From Pseudomonas brassicacearum (GTDB lineage Bacteria > Pseudomonadota > Gammaproteobacteria > Pseudomonadales > Pseudomonadaceae), in NCBI RefSeq assembly GCF_003732265.1, contig NZ_MOBK01000011.1, positions 124,001 to 188,000 of the forward strand: DNA of 64,000 nt, given 5' to 3'. The notes under the pieces were generated by a model, which saw nothing but the letters and a program-made list of their open reading frames with translations, was not told the origin of the DNA and ran no database searches. Shown piece by piece: positions 52,734 to 62,390 of this stretch (position 1 is its first letter; each line of letters begins with the position of its first letter). The translations under genes were made by a program, and so were the position numbers.

Positions 52734-52828
52734 CTGTGGCGAGGGGGCTTGCCCCCGTTGGAGTGCGCAGCGCTCCCAGCTTTTGGGGCCGCTTCGCAGC
52801 CCAACGGGGGCAAGCCCCCTCGCCACAG
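52734..52828. repeat. Dispersed palindromic element, family B
   Basis: Inverted CTGTGGCGAGGGGGCTTGCC half-sites around a 50-bp centre, between the dehydratase gene and the SDR gene. Confidence 0.84.
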
Positions 52829-52876
52829 GATTTGTGTCGTGATTTAAGTGACGGGGGTTTACCCGAAGCCCCTGTT

Positions 52877-53668
52877 TTAGCGATAACGCGGTGCGGCGCT
52901 GGAGTTGCCGAACAACCCGGAAAGGGTCTGACGCTGCGCTTCATAACGGTCCCATTGCTCGCCATCGTGCAGGCTCGGAACGGTCACCACTTCGCCATTT
53001 GCCAACCCCGTCAGCGCGGCATCGACCATCTCTTGCGCCGACATCACGATCTCTTGCGGCAGGTTTTCCACCGGGTTGCCGGCCTCGCTCCAGAAGTCGG
53101 TCGCGGTCGCGCCGGGCAATACCGCCTGGACACGAATGCCTTTGTCCGCCAGTTCGTGGTGCATTGACTGGCTCAAGCCCAGGACAAAAGCCTTGCTCCC
53201 GCCGTACACGCCGTTGAGGATTTCTGGCGCGATGGCAACGATCGACGAGATGTTAATGACAGTGCCAGTGCCACGGGCGACGAAGCCTGGCACCACGGCG
53301 TAGGCCAAACGCATCAGCGCGGTAACGTTGAGGGTGATCATGTCTTCCATCTCGTCGACCGGGCTGCCCAGTAATGGCATGACAGCACCGACGCCGGCGT
53401 TGTTGACCAACAAGGTGATGCTGGCGTCGTTACGCAGGATTTCCTCGACCCGCAACACATCGGTTTTGACTTTCAAATCGGCGGCGACCACTTCCACCGC
53501 ACGCCCGGTTTCATTGCTCAAGTGGTTCGCCAGCGCGTTCAGTCTGGTCTGACTGCGGGCGACCAGAATCAGGTCGTAACCCTGCCGGGCGAGACGGTCG
53601 GCATACACCGCGCCGATGCCCGAGGAAGCGCCAGTGATCAGTGCGGTGCCTTTGGATGAGAGAGCCAT
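52877..53668 (-). CDS. Short-chain dehydrogenase/reductase
   Basis: A 263-aa oxidoreductase. NAD(P) motif TGASSGIGAVYADRLA, NNAG in LLVNNAGVGAVMP, and catalytic YGGSK. It belongs to the DltE-like/classical group with unknown substrate. It is divergent from a GlxA-type AraC regulator about 124 bp away, which likely controls it. Confidence 0.88.
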   Translation of the reverse strand: MALSSKGTALITGASSGIGAVYADRLARQGYDLILVARSQTRLNALANHLSNETGRAVEVVAADLKVKTDVLRVEEILRNDASITLLVNNAGVGAVMPLLGSPVDEMEDMITLNVTALMRLAYAVVPGFVARGTGTVINISSIVAIAPEILNGVYGGSKAFVLGLSQSMHHELADKGIRVQAVLPGATATDFWSEAGNPVENLPQEIVMSAQEMVDAALTGLANGEVVTVPSLHDGEQWDRYEAQRQTLSGLFGNSSAAPRYR

Positions 53669-53792
53669 GTCGAGTTTCCTTCACAGTGAGGCGATCAGTT
53701 CGCCGGGTGTGAACCGTTATAAAGTGACTTACGCTTGTCTCAAATGACGTTTAAAGTACGTATTCAGGACATGTTCTTTTGAGGGTCTGGCA

Positions 53793-54740
53793 ATGACTAG
53801 CGTGGCATTTGTGGTGTTCGAGGGTTTCCAGTCCATGGCGCTGGCCGCCATGCCGGTGTTCGAGTACGCCAACTTCAGCGCTGGTGAGACGCTGTATGAC
53901 GTCAGCGTGATCTCCGAGGATGGCAGCACACTGCGCGCCTCCGGGGGATTAAGTGTCGGGACCCAGGCGTTCGGTGAGCGGGTATTCGATACGGTCATCG
54001 TGGTCGGCGGCGATTGCATCGTCCAACAGGCGCCCGACAGCGTGCTGACCTACCTGCGCGACAACGTGAGCACCGTTCGGCGGATGGCATCGATTTGTTC
54101 GGGGGCGTTTGTGCTGGCCCAGGCGGGTTTGCTCGACGGACGGCGGGCCACCACGCACTGGGCCTATGCCCGGGACCTGCAAGCGCGCTTTCCTTCGATC
54201 AAAGTGGAAGAAGATCGCATCTACGTGGTCGACGGCTCGATCTGGACCTCGGCCGGCATGACTGCCGGCATCGACCTGGCGCTGGCCATGGTCGAGAAGG
54301 ATCACGGTGCCGAACTGGCGCGTTCCGTGGCGCAGAAACTGGTGATGTACCAACGTCGTGCGGGCGGCCAGTCCCAGCATTCGGCATTGCTCGAACTGGC
54401 ACCAAAATCTGACCGCATTCAGACCGTTCTTGGCTACGCCCGGGAACACCTGGCCTCGCCGTTGTCGGTGGAGCAACTGGCCGAGGTGGCGCGCCTGAGC
54501 CCGCGGCAATTCAGCCGCAGCTTTCGCGCCGAGACCGGGCAGACGCCGGCCAAGGCCATCGAAAACCTGCGTCTGGAAGCGGCGCGGCAGATGCTCGAAC
54601 GTGGGCGCCTGACCCTGGATCAGATCGCCACCGAAGCCGGTTTCACTGACCGACGCCGCATGCGCGAAGCCTTTCTAAGGGCATTCGGCCAACCGCCGCA
54701 AGTGATCCGGCGCAATGCCAGGGCCGACATCAACACGTGA
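53793..54740 (+). CDS. GlxA-family transcriptional regulator (DJ-1/PfpI plus AraC)
   Basis: A 315-aa protein. Residues about 1-190 are a DJ-1/PfpI-like sensor with nucleophile-elbow Cys in ASICSGAFVLAQAG; residues about 210-310 are an AraC DNA-binding domain with two helix-turn-helix motifs (LSVEQLAEVARLSPRQFSRS; LDQIATEAGFTDRRRMREAF). It resembles regulators of glycine betaine and carnitine metabolism, without the defining neighbours. The last 66 bp overlap the convergent hydrolase gene. Confidence 0.88.
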   Translation: MTSVAFVVFEGFQSMALAAMPVFEYANFSAGETLYDVSVISEDGSTLRASGGLSVGTQAFGERVFDTVIVVGGDCIVQQAPDSVLTYLRDNVSTVRRMASICSGAFVLAQAGLLDGRRATTHWAYARDLQARFPSIKVEEDRIYVVDGSIWTSAGMTAGIDLALAMVEKDHGAELARSVAQKLVMYQRRAGGQSQHSALLELAPKSDRIQTVLGYAREHLASPLSVEQLAEVARLSPRQFSRSFRAETGQTPAKAIENLRLEAARQMLERGRLTLDQIATEAGFTDRRRMREAFLRAFGQPPQVIRRNARADINT

Positions 54741-55772
54741 ACGCGAGTGTGCCGCCAGCGCTGCCCGCACATCGACCGGGTCAAACAACGGCATCAATCG
54801 CAGGTTCACGCCATCGGCCAGGGCCATCGGCATTAGTCGCTGCATCGCAACATCGAAAGGGTCCATCCACTCCGGCATCGGTTGCAATCCCTTGTCGAGT
54901 GGTTCGAAAAAATCATCCCAGTGAATCGGAACCACCAGCCGCGCGCCGGTGGTTTGTACCACTTCGTGCCAGTAGTCCTGCGCGAACCGCAGGTCTTGCT
55001 TGCCGAGGGTGCCTATGCCCAGAAACACGATGTCGGCCTTGACGTCCTTGAACAGGCCCGGCGTGAAATTGGCACTGGGGTGGATGAGAATCCGCAAACC
55101 GTTGTGGTCGATCAGATAGGAGTAATTGCCACCTTCCTTGTACGCGCTGGCTTTGGCGGGCGGGGTCAGCGGCGCAGTGATGGTCCCGGGGAATTTCGCG
55201 TCAGGCGAGTGTGGCGACTGGAATGCTTGAACCTTGAAGTCGCCGAAACAGAAAGGTCGATGAGTATCGACGGACTTGAAACGTTCTGGCGCCAGGCCCG
55301 CGCCCAGGCCGATATTGGCCACCGATGCCGATCCCACCAACATGGCCCCGGTACGCGACGCGACCACCGCCGAATCGAGCGCATGGTCAAAATGGGAGTG
55401 CGCCACCATCAACGCGGCCAATGGCGGATTGCCAAGGGTTTGCAACGCCGCGTCAATGCGTTCGTTGTCCGGCCCGATCCGACCGAGCAGAACCTTGAAC
55501 AGTCCCGGCCGGGAAAAAAAGCCGTCGGTCATGATCGATGTCTGTCCATCGCTGAGCATCAGGGTCGACACGCCCATGAACCGCACACTCAGCTCACCTG
55601 TCGATGACGTTGACCGCGGGAGAATGATCACTGAATAAGGTGAAAGCGAGGGTGGCGGACGTGAAGCGCACGCGACGATGCCCGCGCCAATGAGGGCGAG
55701 CAGCACCACCATGGAACGTCTGGCGATGACACCGTTGCAGGTCTTCTCGTTCGCTCGCTTGAAAGGCCACAT
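54675..55772 (-). CDS. MBL-fold lipoprotein hydrolase (NAPE-PLD-like)
   Basis: A 365-aa metallo-beta-lactamase-fold protein. The start MWPFKRANEKTCN has AAGGAGAGG upstream. An N-terminal hydrophobic segment ends in IVACASRPPP, a lipobox with its cysteine, so it is likely a lipoprotein facing the periplasm. The metal motif is HSHFDHALDS, with further ligands in a second His/Asp segment (VVPIHWDDFF). The family includes NAPE-PLD and UlaG-like lactonases; substrate unknown. Its C-terminal codons overlap the convergent GlxA-type gene. Confidence 0.82.
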   Translation of the reverse strand: MWPFKRANEKTCNGVIARRSMVVLLALIGAGIVACASRPPPSLSPYSVIILPRSTSSTGELSVRFMGVSTLMLSDGQTSIMTDGFFSRPGLFKVLLGRIGPDNERIDAALQTLGNPPLAALMVAHSHFDHALDSAVVASRTGAMLVGSASVANIGLGAGLAPERFKSVDTHRPFCFGDFKVQAFQSPHSPDAKFPGTITAPLTPPAKASAYKEGGNYSYLIDHNGLRILIHPSANFTPGLFKDVKADIVFLGIGTLGKQDLRFAQDYWHEVVQTTGARLVVPIHWDDFFEPLDKGLQPMPEWMDPFDVAMQRLMPMALADGVNLRLMPLFDPVDVRAALAAHSRSRVDVGPGIAPDHLRRLAECP

Positions 55773-55879
55773 TGTCCTCTCCTTCGCCTGACTCAACCGT
55801 CAGATGAGGCTAGCTCAATCCGATGGATCAGCCTGAGCATCTACACTCAACGTACCGGTTCAAACCAGGAACGTGTGCC

Positions 55880-56539
55880 ATGAAAATCTCGGCCAGACTG
55901 GCGTTCTTCGCCATCGTCGGCACCCTTGCCTACCTCGGCCTCGCCGTGTGGGGCATGGGCGGGTTTGCGGCGTTTTTTGCGCATGGGTCGCTGGTGGTGG
56001 TTGCCCTCGCTACCGTGGTAATGACTGTGTTGTCGCTGTTCACCGAGGTCAATCTGAGTTCCGGCGAACGTGAAGACCGGGCCAATCGCTGGGTGCTTCC
56101 GGCGTTCGGGGTGATCGGGTTGCTCAGCGGGTTCCTGCCGGCCTACACCGACCGGATCGACTTATGGACCTTTGGCGGTGAAGGCCTGCGCTGGATCGGC
56201 GCGTTGCTGTTCTGCCTCGGCGGCGCACTTCGATTGTGGCCGGTGTTTGTACTGGGCAAGCGCTTCAGCGGCCTGGTGGCGATTCAGCCGGGGCACACGC
56301 TGGTCACCGACGGGATTTACCGGCGCCTGCGCAATCCCAGTTACCTGGGGATGCTGGTGATTGCCGTGGGCTGGGCGCTGGCATTTCGATCGGGTGTCGG
56401 GCTGTTGCTGGCGACGTTGACGGTGATTCCGCTGATTGCGCGGATTCACTCGGAAGAGGCGTTGTTGAGGGCGCAGTTTGGTGGGGAATATGAGGCGTAT
56501 TGCGCCACGACCTGGCGGCTGGTTCCCGGAGTCTATTAG
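55880..56539 (+). CDS. Isoprenylcysteine carboxyl methyltransferase-family membrane protein
   Basis: A 219-aa inner-membrane protein of about five helices with the C-terminal ICMT/PEMT signature (TDGIYRRLRNPSYLGMLVIA; ARIHSEEALLRAQFGGEYEA). Bacterial members are thought to be SAM-dependent methyltransferases of unknown substrate. The ATG opening MKISARLAFFAIVG was chosen from the hydrophobic start; an earlier in-frame ATG lies 19 codons upstream. Confidence 0.83.
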   Translation: MKISARLAFFAIVGTLAYLGLAVWGMGGFAAFFAHGSLVVVALATVVMTVLSLFTEVNLSSGEREDRANRWVLPAFGVIGLLSGFLPAYTDRIDLWTFGGEGLRWIGALLFCLGGALRLWPVFVLGKRFSGLVAIQPGHTLVTDGIYRRLRNPSYLGMLVIAVGWALAFRSGVGLLLATLTVIPLIARIHSEEALLRAQFGGEYEAYCATTWRLVPGVY

Positions 56540-56556
56540 CCACGCCCCCGAACAAA

Positions 56557-56645
56557 TGTGGGAGCGGGCTTGCTCGCGAAGGCGGTATGTCAGGTAAATA
56601 AATGCTAACTGACCCACCGCTTTCGCGAGCAAGCCCGCTCCCACA
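56557..56645. repeat. REP pair, family A
   Basis: Inverted TGTGGGAGCGGGCTTGCTCG half-sites between the convergent methyltransferase-like and HAD genes. Confidence 0.86.
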
Positions 56646-57314
56646 TTAGATTTGATTGAGGCGGATATGGTGGTCGGGATCGACGGATGCGCTGACCGAC
56701 TGATAGTTGGCCAACGTGGCATGTTGCGTCTGGATAGGATGCTCGTGCGTCTCGGTGATAATCACCAAATCCGCCCCCGCCGCCTCAGCAGCCTGAATGC
56801 CTACCGTGGCATCTTCGAAGATCAGGCAGTCCGTCACCTCGACACCCAGCCGCTTGGCTGCCAACCGGTAACCCGCCGGATCCGGTTTCCCGGCGCTGAC
56901 CTCTTCAGCCGTCACCATGACATCCGGCTCGGGAATCCCCGCCGCCGCCATCCGGCGCAACGCCAACGCTCTGGGCGCGGACGTCACGATCGCCCATTGA
57001 CCGGCCGGTAATGACCGAAGAAATGCCGCCGCCCCACGGACCTCGACCACTCCCTCCACATCCTCGATTTCCGCCTCGGTAATCCACGCGGCTTCAACTT
57101 TGGCATCAATACCCGGCAAACCCTGGCGGTTCACCGTGTCGATGGCGCGGGCGCCGTGAATGGTTGGCAGGAAAGACGCGACATCCACCCCATGGCGCAC
57201 AGCCCAGATCGTCCAGATCCGCTCGGCGGCGGCAATGGAGTTGAGCACGGTGCCGTCCATGTCGAACAGGAATGCGCGGTACGGTGTGTTGAAAACGGAT
57301 CGATGAGCAGACAA
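56646..57314 (-). CDS. HAD-superfamily phosphatase
   Basis: A 222-aa HAD hydrolase. Motif I is FLFDMDGTVLNS, motif II IVTSAP, motif III KPDPAGY, motif IV FEDATVGIQAAEAAG. The helical cap suggests beta-phosphoglucomutase/sugar-phosphatase subgroup; substrate unknown. It ends next to a REP pair. Confidence 0.88.
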   Translation of the reverse strand: MSAHRSVFNTPYRAFLFDMDGTVLNSIAAAERIWTIWAVRHGVDVASFLPTIHGARAIDTVNRQGLPGIDAKVEAAWITEAEIEDVEGVVEVRGAAAFLRSLPAGQWAIVTSAPRALALRRMAAAGIPEPDVMVTAEEVSAGKPDPAGYRLAAKRLGVEVTDCLIFEDATVGIQAAEAAGADLVIITETHEHPIQTQHATLANYQSVSASVDPDHHIRLNQI

Positions 57315-57403
57315 GGATGAGCTTCCTCTCGCAAGGGCCTGGCGGGTGTGCCGAGCAATGTAGCATTTACTTGCGAGATGGACTCATGCCGTGCAATAAC
57401 GTT

Positions 57404-57811
57404 TCAGCTGAGGGGCTTGGACTTCAAGGCGCCCTCGACGCAGTCCAGCAATTGGCCGAGTGCCCAGGGCTTCTTGATGAACGAAACGGCATGTCTGACC
57501 CCGGAGCTTTGCGGGGTTTCGAAACCGGACATGATCATGATCGGCTTGTCGGGCCAGCGGTCGCCAAACTGATTGGCCAGGTCAGCGCCATTCAGTTTGC
57601 CCGGCATAGTGATGTCGGTGAGCAACAGGCAGACGTTGTCCGAGTGTTGTTCCAAGTACACAGAAGCGTCATCCGCGCTGGTCTGTGGCTGAACAACAAA
57701 GCCCTCTTCCTGAAGAATTTCGCAGAGAAATTCCAGGATCAGCGGGTCATCCTCGACCACAAGAATCAACCCGCCAGTTACGTTCGCGCCCACCTTCGAT
57801 ACTGGCCCCAT
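57404..57811 (-). CDS. Stand-alone response-regulator receiver
   Basis: A 135-aa CheY-like receiver: acidic pocket VVEDDPLILEFL, phospho-acceptor Asp in LLLTDITMPGKLNGADLA, conserved Lys in IKKPWALGQLL. It has no output domain. Start MGPVSKVGAN is preceded by GGGAG; a GTG eight codons earlier is also open. The partner kinase is not adjacent. Confidence 0.86.
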   Translation of the reverse strand: MGPVSKVGANVTGGLILVVEDDPLILEFLCEILQEEGFVVQPQTSADDASVYLEQHSDNVCLLLTDITMPGKLNGADLANQFGDRWPDKPIMIMSGFETPQSSGVRHAVSFIKKPWALGQLLDCVEGALKSKPLS

Positions 57812-57923
57812 GATTTCGCCACTCCCTGAATACACCCATGATTTCGCGCGATAAATCCGCTGCCTATCAAGTATGAGCAGCGGCCTTCGCGGAAATTCAT
57901 TTTTGATACGGGAGATGTCGAAA

Positions 57924-59531
57924 TCAGGCGTCCTGCAAAATCAGGTCGGCGCCCTTCTCGGCCACCATCAACACTGCCGCGTGGGTATTGCCCGACGTCA
58001 CGTTAGGAAAAATCGACGCATCGACGATGCGCAATCCCTGAAGACCATGGACTTTCAAACGCGGGTCGACCACGGACTTCTGCTCGTCCGCACCCATGGC
58101 GCAGGAACCACACAGGTGGTAGATCGAACCACTGTTGTCGCGGAAATACTGCAGCATCTGTTCGTCGGTTTCGACGACCGGCCCCGGCAACACTTCTTCA
58201 ACCGTGATGCCCTTGAGTGCCGGTGCCTGCATGATCTTGCGCATCAAGCGACTGCCCTGAATGACCTCGTCGATGTCCTTCTGGGTGCTCAGGTAATTCG
58301 GGTCAATCAGTGCGGCGTCCCGTGGGTTTTTCGAGGCGATCTCGATGTGCCCCCGGCTGGTCGGCCGGCACGGGTTGAAGCACAACAGGAAGCCTGAGTA
58401 CGGCTCCGGCTTGAGGCTGGCCTTATTGTTTTTCGGAATCTGATACGACAGCGGGTTGAAGTACAACTGCAAGTTGGGGTTGGTTTGCTGCTCATTGCCA
58501 CGGAAGAATCCGCCGGCCTGATTGACGCTCATCGCCAGCGCGCCCTTGCGGGTGAACAGGTATTTGAGACCGAGTTTGAACTGACCGAACAGCGAACTCA
58601 GCTCATCGTTGAGCGTCGGGATATTGGCCTTGTAGTAATAGCTGGCGCACAGGTGATCCTGCAGGTTCTGCCCCACCGCCGGCAGGTGCTTGACCATCGG
58701 GATCTTGTGCTTGGCCAGCAGCGCCTGATCCGCGACACCGGACAGTTGCAGGATCTTCGGGGTGTCCACTGCACCGGCGCAAAGAATCACTTCCTTGCTG
58801 GCGGTGAAGGTTCGTACCACGCCGTGCTGGGTGATGGAAATCCCGGTTGCGCGGCCGTTATCGAACAACACGCGGTCGACCAGGGCGTAATGCTCGACGG
58901 TCAGGTTCGGCCGGCTCAAGGCCGGGTGCAAATGCGCGAAGCTGCTGGAGCAGCGTTGACCATTTTTGGTGTTGACGTCGTAGATGCCCGAACCTTCGAA
59001 TTTGGGTCCGTTGAAGTCGTCGCTGTGCGGGTAGCCGAGTTCATCGCAGCCTTTGAGGAACACATCGCAGATCGGATGGGTCTGGCCCTTCATCGGCGTG
59101 ATGCTGATCGGGCCGCTGCCGCCGTGGTATTCGCTGTCGCCCAGCGGATGGTTTTCCAGTTTGCGGAAATACGGCAGCACATCTTTGAAACCCCAGCCTT
59201 CGTTACCGTTGGCCGCCCAATCGTCAAAGTCGTGGGCCTGGCCACGGACGTAGATCATCGCGTTGATAGAACCCGAACCGCCCTGCACCTTGCCGCGGGG
59301 TGCGTAGATTTCGCGGTTGCCCAATTGCTTTTGTGGCTGGCTGTAATACATCCAGTTGAAGCTCGGGTTGTAATACATTTTGGCGAAGCCGACCGGGATC
59401 TTGAACCACAAGGAACTGTCCTTGCCGCCCGCCTCCAGCAGCAACACCGAATATTTGCCACTGGCCGAGAGCCGGTTGGCCAGGATGCAGCCTGCGGCGC
59501 CAGCGCCAGCGATGATGTAGTCGTAAGTCAT
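57924..59531 (-). CDS. GMC-family FAD oxidoreductase
   Basis: A 535-aa flavoprotein of the choline dehydrogenase/alcohol oxidase family. The FAD motif is IIAGAGAAGCILANRLS. The catalytic region reads YHLCGSCAMG, then SGNTHAAVLMVAEK, giving a His-His pair like aryl-alcohol oxidases instead of the His-Asn of choline oxidase. No signal peptide. It is the last gene of a leftward run with the racemase-family dehydratase, MFS importer and ALDH, separated from them by a REP-like element. Confidence 0.86.
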   Translation of the reverse strand: MTYDYIIAGAGAAGCILANRLSASGKYSVLLLEAGGKDSSLWFKIPVGFAKMYYNPSFNWMYYSQPQKQLGNREIYAPRGKVQGGSGSINAMIYVRGQAHDFDDWAANGNEGWGFKDVLPYFRKLENHPLGDSEYHGGSGPISITPMKGQTHPICDVFLKGCDELGYPHSDDFNGPKFEGSGIYDVNTKNGQRCSSSFAHLHPALSRPNLTVEHYALVDRVLFDNGRATGISITQHGVVRTFTASKEVILCAGAVDTPKILQLSGVADQALLAKHKIPMVKHLPAVGQNLQDHLCASYYYKANIPTLNDELSSLFGQFKLGLKYLFTRKGALAMSVNQAGGFFRGNEQQTNPNLQLYFNPLSYQIPKNNKASLKPEPYSGFLLCFNPCRPTSRGHIEIASKNPRDAALIDPNYLSTQKDIDEVIQGSRLMRKIMQAPALKGITVEEVLPGPVVETDEQMLQYFRDNSGSIYHLCGSCAMGADEQKSVVDPRLKVHGLQGLRIVDASIFPNVTSGNTHAAVLMVAEKGADLILQDA

Positions 59532-59585
59532 GCAGGGTTACCGCGTAAGTCGTTGTACAAAATTCGGATGGACGATGCGATCCCC

Positions 59586-59675
59586 TGTGGGAGCCAGCCT
59601 GCTGGCGATGGCGGCCGGACATTCAACATCAATGTCGACTGATCCACCGCTATCGCCAGCAGGCTGGCTCCCACA
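59586..59675. repeat. REP pair, variant
   Basis: Inverted TGTGGGAGCCAGCCTGCTGG / TCGCCAGCAGGCTGGCTCCC. Relative to the usual GCGAGCCTGCTCGC core, the paired core bases are exchanged for GCCAGCCTGCTGGC, with compensation on both arms. Confidence 0.82.
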
Positions 59676-59693
59676 GGAACCGCGTCAGGCCTG

Positions 59694-60911
59694 TCAGCCT
59701 CTGGCTGGCGATGTGTCTTTGACGTCCGCCGGCGTCGGCGCCATTTGCAGGTGCAGGCGTTCGCCGGTGTACGGCGAATGCTTGCGCACCACGTCCATGT
59801 TCAGCTCCACACCCAGGCCCGGTTCGGTGGACGGGATGATGTAGCCGTCCTCCCATTGCAGCGGCTTGGTCAGGACCTCGGCATGGAAACCGCCCCAGGT
59901 CATGATGCTTTCCTGGATCAGGAAGTTCGGCGTGCAGGTCGCCAGCTGGAAACTCGCGGCCGCGCCAATCGGCCCGTTGTAGAGGTGCGGGGCGATCTGT
60001 GCGTAATAGGCTTCAGCCATGCTGGCGATCTTTTTCGCTTCCAGCAGACCACCGCAGCGGGCGACGTTCATCTGCAGAATCGACGCACCGCCGGCTTGCA
60101 GCAGCTTGAAAAATTCGTACTTGGTGGTCAGTCGCTCACCGGTGGCAATCGGAATCGAAGTCTTGGCCGCGACCTGCGCCATGGCCTCTTCCTGACCCGG
60201 TGGCACCGGCTCTTCGAACCACAGCGGGTCGTATTTCTCCAGGCGCTTGGCCAGGCGAATCGCCGAGGACGGCACCATTTGCCCGTGGGTGCCAAACAGC
60301 AGGTCGCACTTGTCGCCCACGGCTTCGCGGATCTTGCGGCAGAAGGTTTCGCAGCGTTCCAGCACTCCCAGGGAAATCTGGTGCCCGGAGTACGCGGTGT
60401 ACGGCCCGGCCGGGTCGAACTTCACGGCGGTGAAGCCTTTGTTCATGTTCTCAATGGCGCACTCGGCCGCCAGGTCCGGGTCGTCGTAGTCGTACTCGCC
60501 CTTGCTGTTCACCGGGTAGAGGTAGGTGTAGGAACGCAGGCGTTCGTTGACCTTGCCGCCGAGCAATTCATAGACCGGCTTGTTCGCCGCTTTGCCGATG
60601 ATGTCCCAGCAGGCCATTTCCAGGCCGCTGACCACACCCATCATGGTCAGGTCCGGACGCTGGGTGAAACCGCTCGAATAGGCCTGACGGAAGAAGCGTT
60701 CGATGTGGTGCGGGTCCTGGTTCAACAGGTAGCGTTCGAACACGTCTTCGATGATCGGCAACATGGCTTTGGGGCCGAAGGTCGCGGCGTAGATCTCGCC
60801 CACGCCTTCGATGCCGCAATCGGTTTTGATCTTGACGAACAGCCAGTACATCCCGCCGATGTGCGGTGGCGGTACGGCGACGATATGGGTTTCAAGGGCG
60901 ACGATTTTCAT
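59694..60911 (-). CDS. Enolase-superfamily (mandelate racemase/muconate lactonising-type) dehydratase
   Basis: A 405-aa TIM-barrel enzyme. A capping domain (MKIVALETHIVAVPPPHIGG) leads to the barrel. Metal ligands appear as Glu in WFEEPVPPG and Glu in ATGERLTTKY; base residues are Lys in TAVKFDPAG and His in APHLYNGPIG. The segment where most members have the first metal Asp reads LLFGTHGQM, a Gly in place of the Asp. It most resembles galactonate/gluconate-type acid-sugar dehydratases, substrate not determined. One base separates it from the MFS stop. Confidence 0.83.
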   Translation of the reverse strand: MKIVALETHIVAVPPPHIGGMYWLFVKIKTDCGIEGVGEIYAATFGPKAMLPIIEDVFERYLLNQDPHHIERFFRQAYSSGFTQRPDLTMMGVVSGLEMACWDIIGKAANKPVYELLGGKVNERLRSYTYLYPVNSKGEYDYDDPDLAAECAIENMNKGFTAVKFDPAGPYTAYSGHQISLGVLERCETFCRKIREAVGDKCDLLFGTHGQMVPSSAIRLAKRLEKYDPLWFEEPVPPGQEEAMAQVAAKTSIPIATGERLTTKYEFFKLLQAGGASILQMNVARCGGLLEAKKIASMAEAYYAQIAPHLYNGPIGAAASFQLATCTPNFLIQESIMTWGGFHAEVLTKPLQWEDGYIIPSTEPGLGVELNMDVVRKHSPYTGERLHLQMAPTPADVKDTSPARG

Positions 60912-60912
60912 C

Positions 60913-62232
60913 TCAGGCACCTGTTTTGTTCAAAGATTTACGGTTGATACGTGCGCGCAAGGTCAACGCCGCGAGGGTCCCCAGCAGGCCGACGAAAGCG
61001 ATGTACCCGAAATACAGCTTGTAACCAAAGGCCCCCGGGAAATGCTCGGTGAGGTAGCCGTTGATCAACGGAATGAAGGCGTCCGGCAGGTAACCGACCA
61101 CCGAGACAATGCCGATGGCCAGCCCCGTGATGCGCAGCGGAATGTTGCAGGTGTCGAGGATCGCCCAGTACAAACCGCGAATCGCATAGGTCATCAGGCC
61201 GATGAAAATCACCGTACCGACCAACAGGCCCATGCTGTTGAGCGCCGGGAACACGATCAGGCCGACCATCGCCAACGTCGCGCAGAACAGCGCCACGATC
61301 AGCACCGAGATGTTCGAGAACTTGTCACCCAGCCAGCCACCGCCGATGCCGCCAATCGGGCGCATCCACAGTTTGATGGTGGTGATGGTGCCGGCCATGA
61401 CTGCAGTCATGCCGCCGCCCTGCAGGTAATCGGAGAAACTGTAAGTGGCCCAGAAGATGTGATAACCGCAGAACACGATGGCGGTGACCAGCCACAGCTC
61501 AGGGATTTTCACCAGGGTGGTCAGGTCGTTGAGCAGGTTGTATTTGCCCTTCTCCACCGCCGCCGTGTCTTCCATCGACTTCGGGTCCTTGATCAACACC
61601 AGCACACAGCCGATGGCGATACAGGTGAAGGCATACAGGTAGACCACGTGCTTGAAGCCTTCGGCCGCCGACTCGCCGCGAGTCTCGGTGGCGAAGGCAA
61701 ACAGCCCCAGCGCGACCGTCGCCAGCAAGGCTTCAACCAGCCCGCGACCGCCATCGAGGACGCCGAAGAAGCGACCCTGCTCAGTGTGATGGGCAATCAT
61801 CTTCACGCGCTTGAGCACCGAGGCCCAGAACGTCAGGCCAGTGGTCAGGCCCCAGCACCCGAAGATGATCATCAAACCGGTCATCGACGGCGCAGTGGAG
61901 TACCACAGGCCCAGGGCACCGGTGGCGACCAGCGAGAAGAAAATCAGGAAGCGTGGGGCTATGCGGTCCGCCAGCCAACCGCTTGGCAAATAGCTCAGGA
62001 GGAAAATCGTACCGAGCATCGAGTACAGATAACCCAGTTCGCTGTGGTTGATCTGGAACACTTCGAGCATGGTGGTCTGGTAAACCTGGCGCAGGTACAG
62101 GATCGGGTAGATCGCACCGGCGGCCAGCACCAATAACATCAGTTGGAAATAGCGACTGCCCTTGTCACTCTGGCTGATTGAACCCGCATTTGAACCCTGA
62201 ACAGCGGCAGCAGTGGATGCTTGCTTGGACAT
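60913..62232 (-). CDS. MFS transporter
   Basis: A 439-aa inner-membrane importer with about 12 helices. Between helices 2 and 3 the motif GWLADRIAPRFLIFF matches the MFS loop. A long central cytoplasmic loop holds GESAAEGFKH. It groups with the hexuronate/sugar-acid transporters of anion:cation symporters. It lies between the ALDH and the dehydratase, presumably bringing in the substrate of the pathway. Confidence 0.86.
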   Translation of the reverse strand: MSKQASTAAAVQGSNAGSISQSDKGSRYFQLMLLVLAAGAIYPILYLRQVYQTTMLEVFQINHSELGYLYSMLGTIFLLSYLPSGWLADRIAPRFLIFFSLVATGALGLWYSTAPSMTGLMIIFGCWGLTTGLTFWASVLKRVKMIAHHTEQGRFFGVLDGGRGLVEALLATVALGLFAFATETRGESAAEGFKHVVYLYAFTCIAIGCVLVLIKDPKSMEDTAAVEKGKYNLLNDLTTLVKIPELWLVTAIVFCGYHIFWATYSFSDYLQGGGMTAVMAGTITTIKLWMRPIGGIGGGWLGDKFSNISVLIVALFCATLAMVGLIVFPALNSMGLLVGTVIFIGLMTYAIRGLYWAILDTCNIPLRITGLAIGIVSVVGYLPDAFIPLINGYLTEHFPGAFGYKLYFGYIAFVGLLGTLAALTLRARINRKSLNKTGA

Positions 62233-62291
62233 CTAGGTGACCTCTGGCCGCCCGGTGGTCCGGGCTGGCCCTGTTAATTGTTTTTATTGGA

Positions 62292-62390
62292 GTGAAGCAG
62301 CTGCAAGCGGCAAGCTGTAAGCGGCAAGCCAGAGCCGGTTACTGTTCGCTTTTACTTGCTGCTTGAAGCTTGAAACTTGTCGCTGCCGCC
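62292..62390. repeat. Dispersed AGCTGCAAGCGGCAAGC-type repeat
   Basis: Clusters of GCGGCAAGC / GCTTGAAGCTTG-like words form an imperfect hairpin between the MFS and ALDH genes. Similar strings recur in Pseudomonas genomes; only one copy is seen here. Confidence 0.55.

Noticed and set aside
57404..57811. The lone receiver as partner of the GMC/dehydratase cluster.
   Set aside because: It is a separate unit with no kinase or output domain, and nothing but proximity links it to the cluster.
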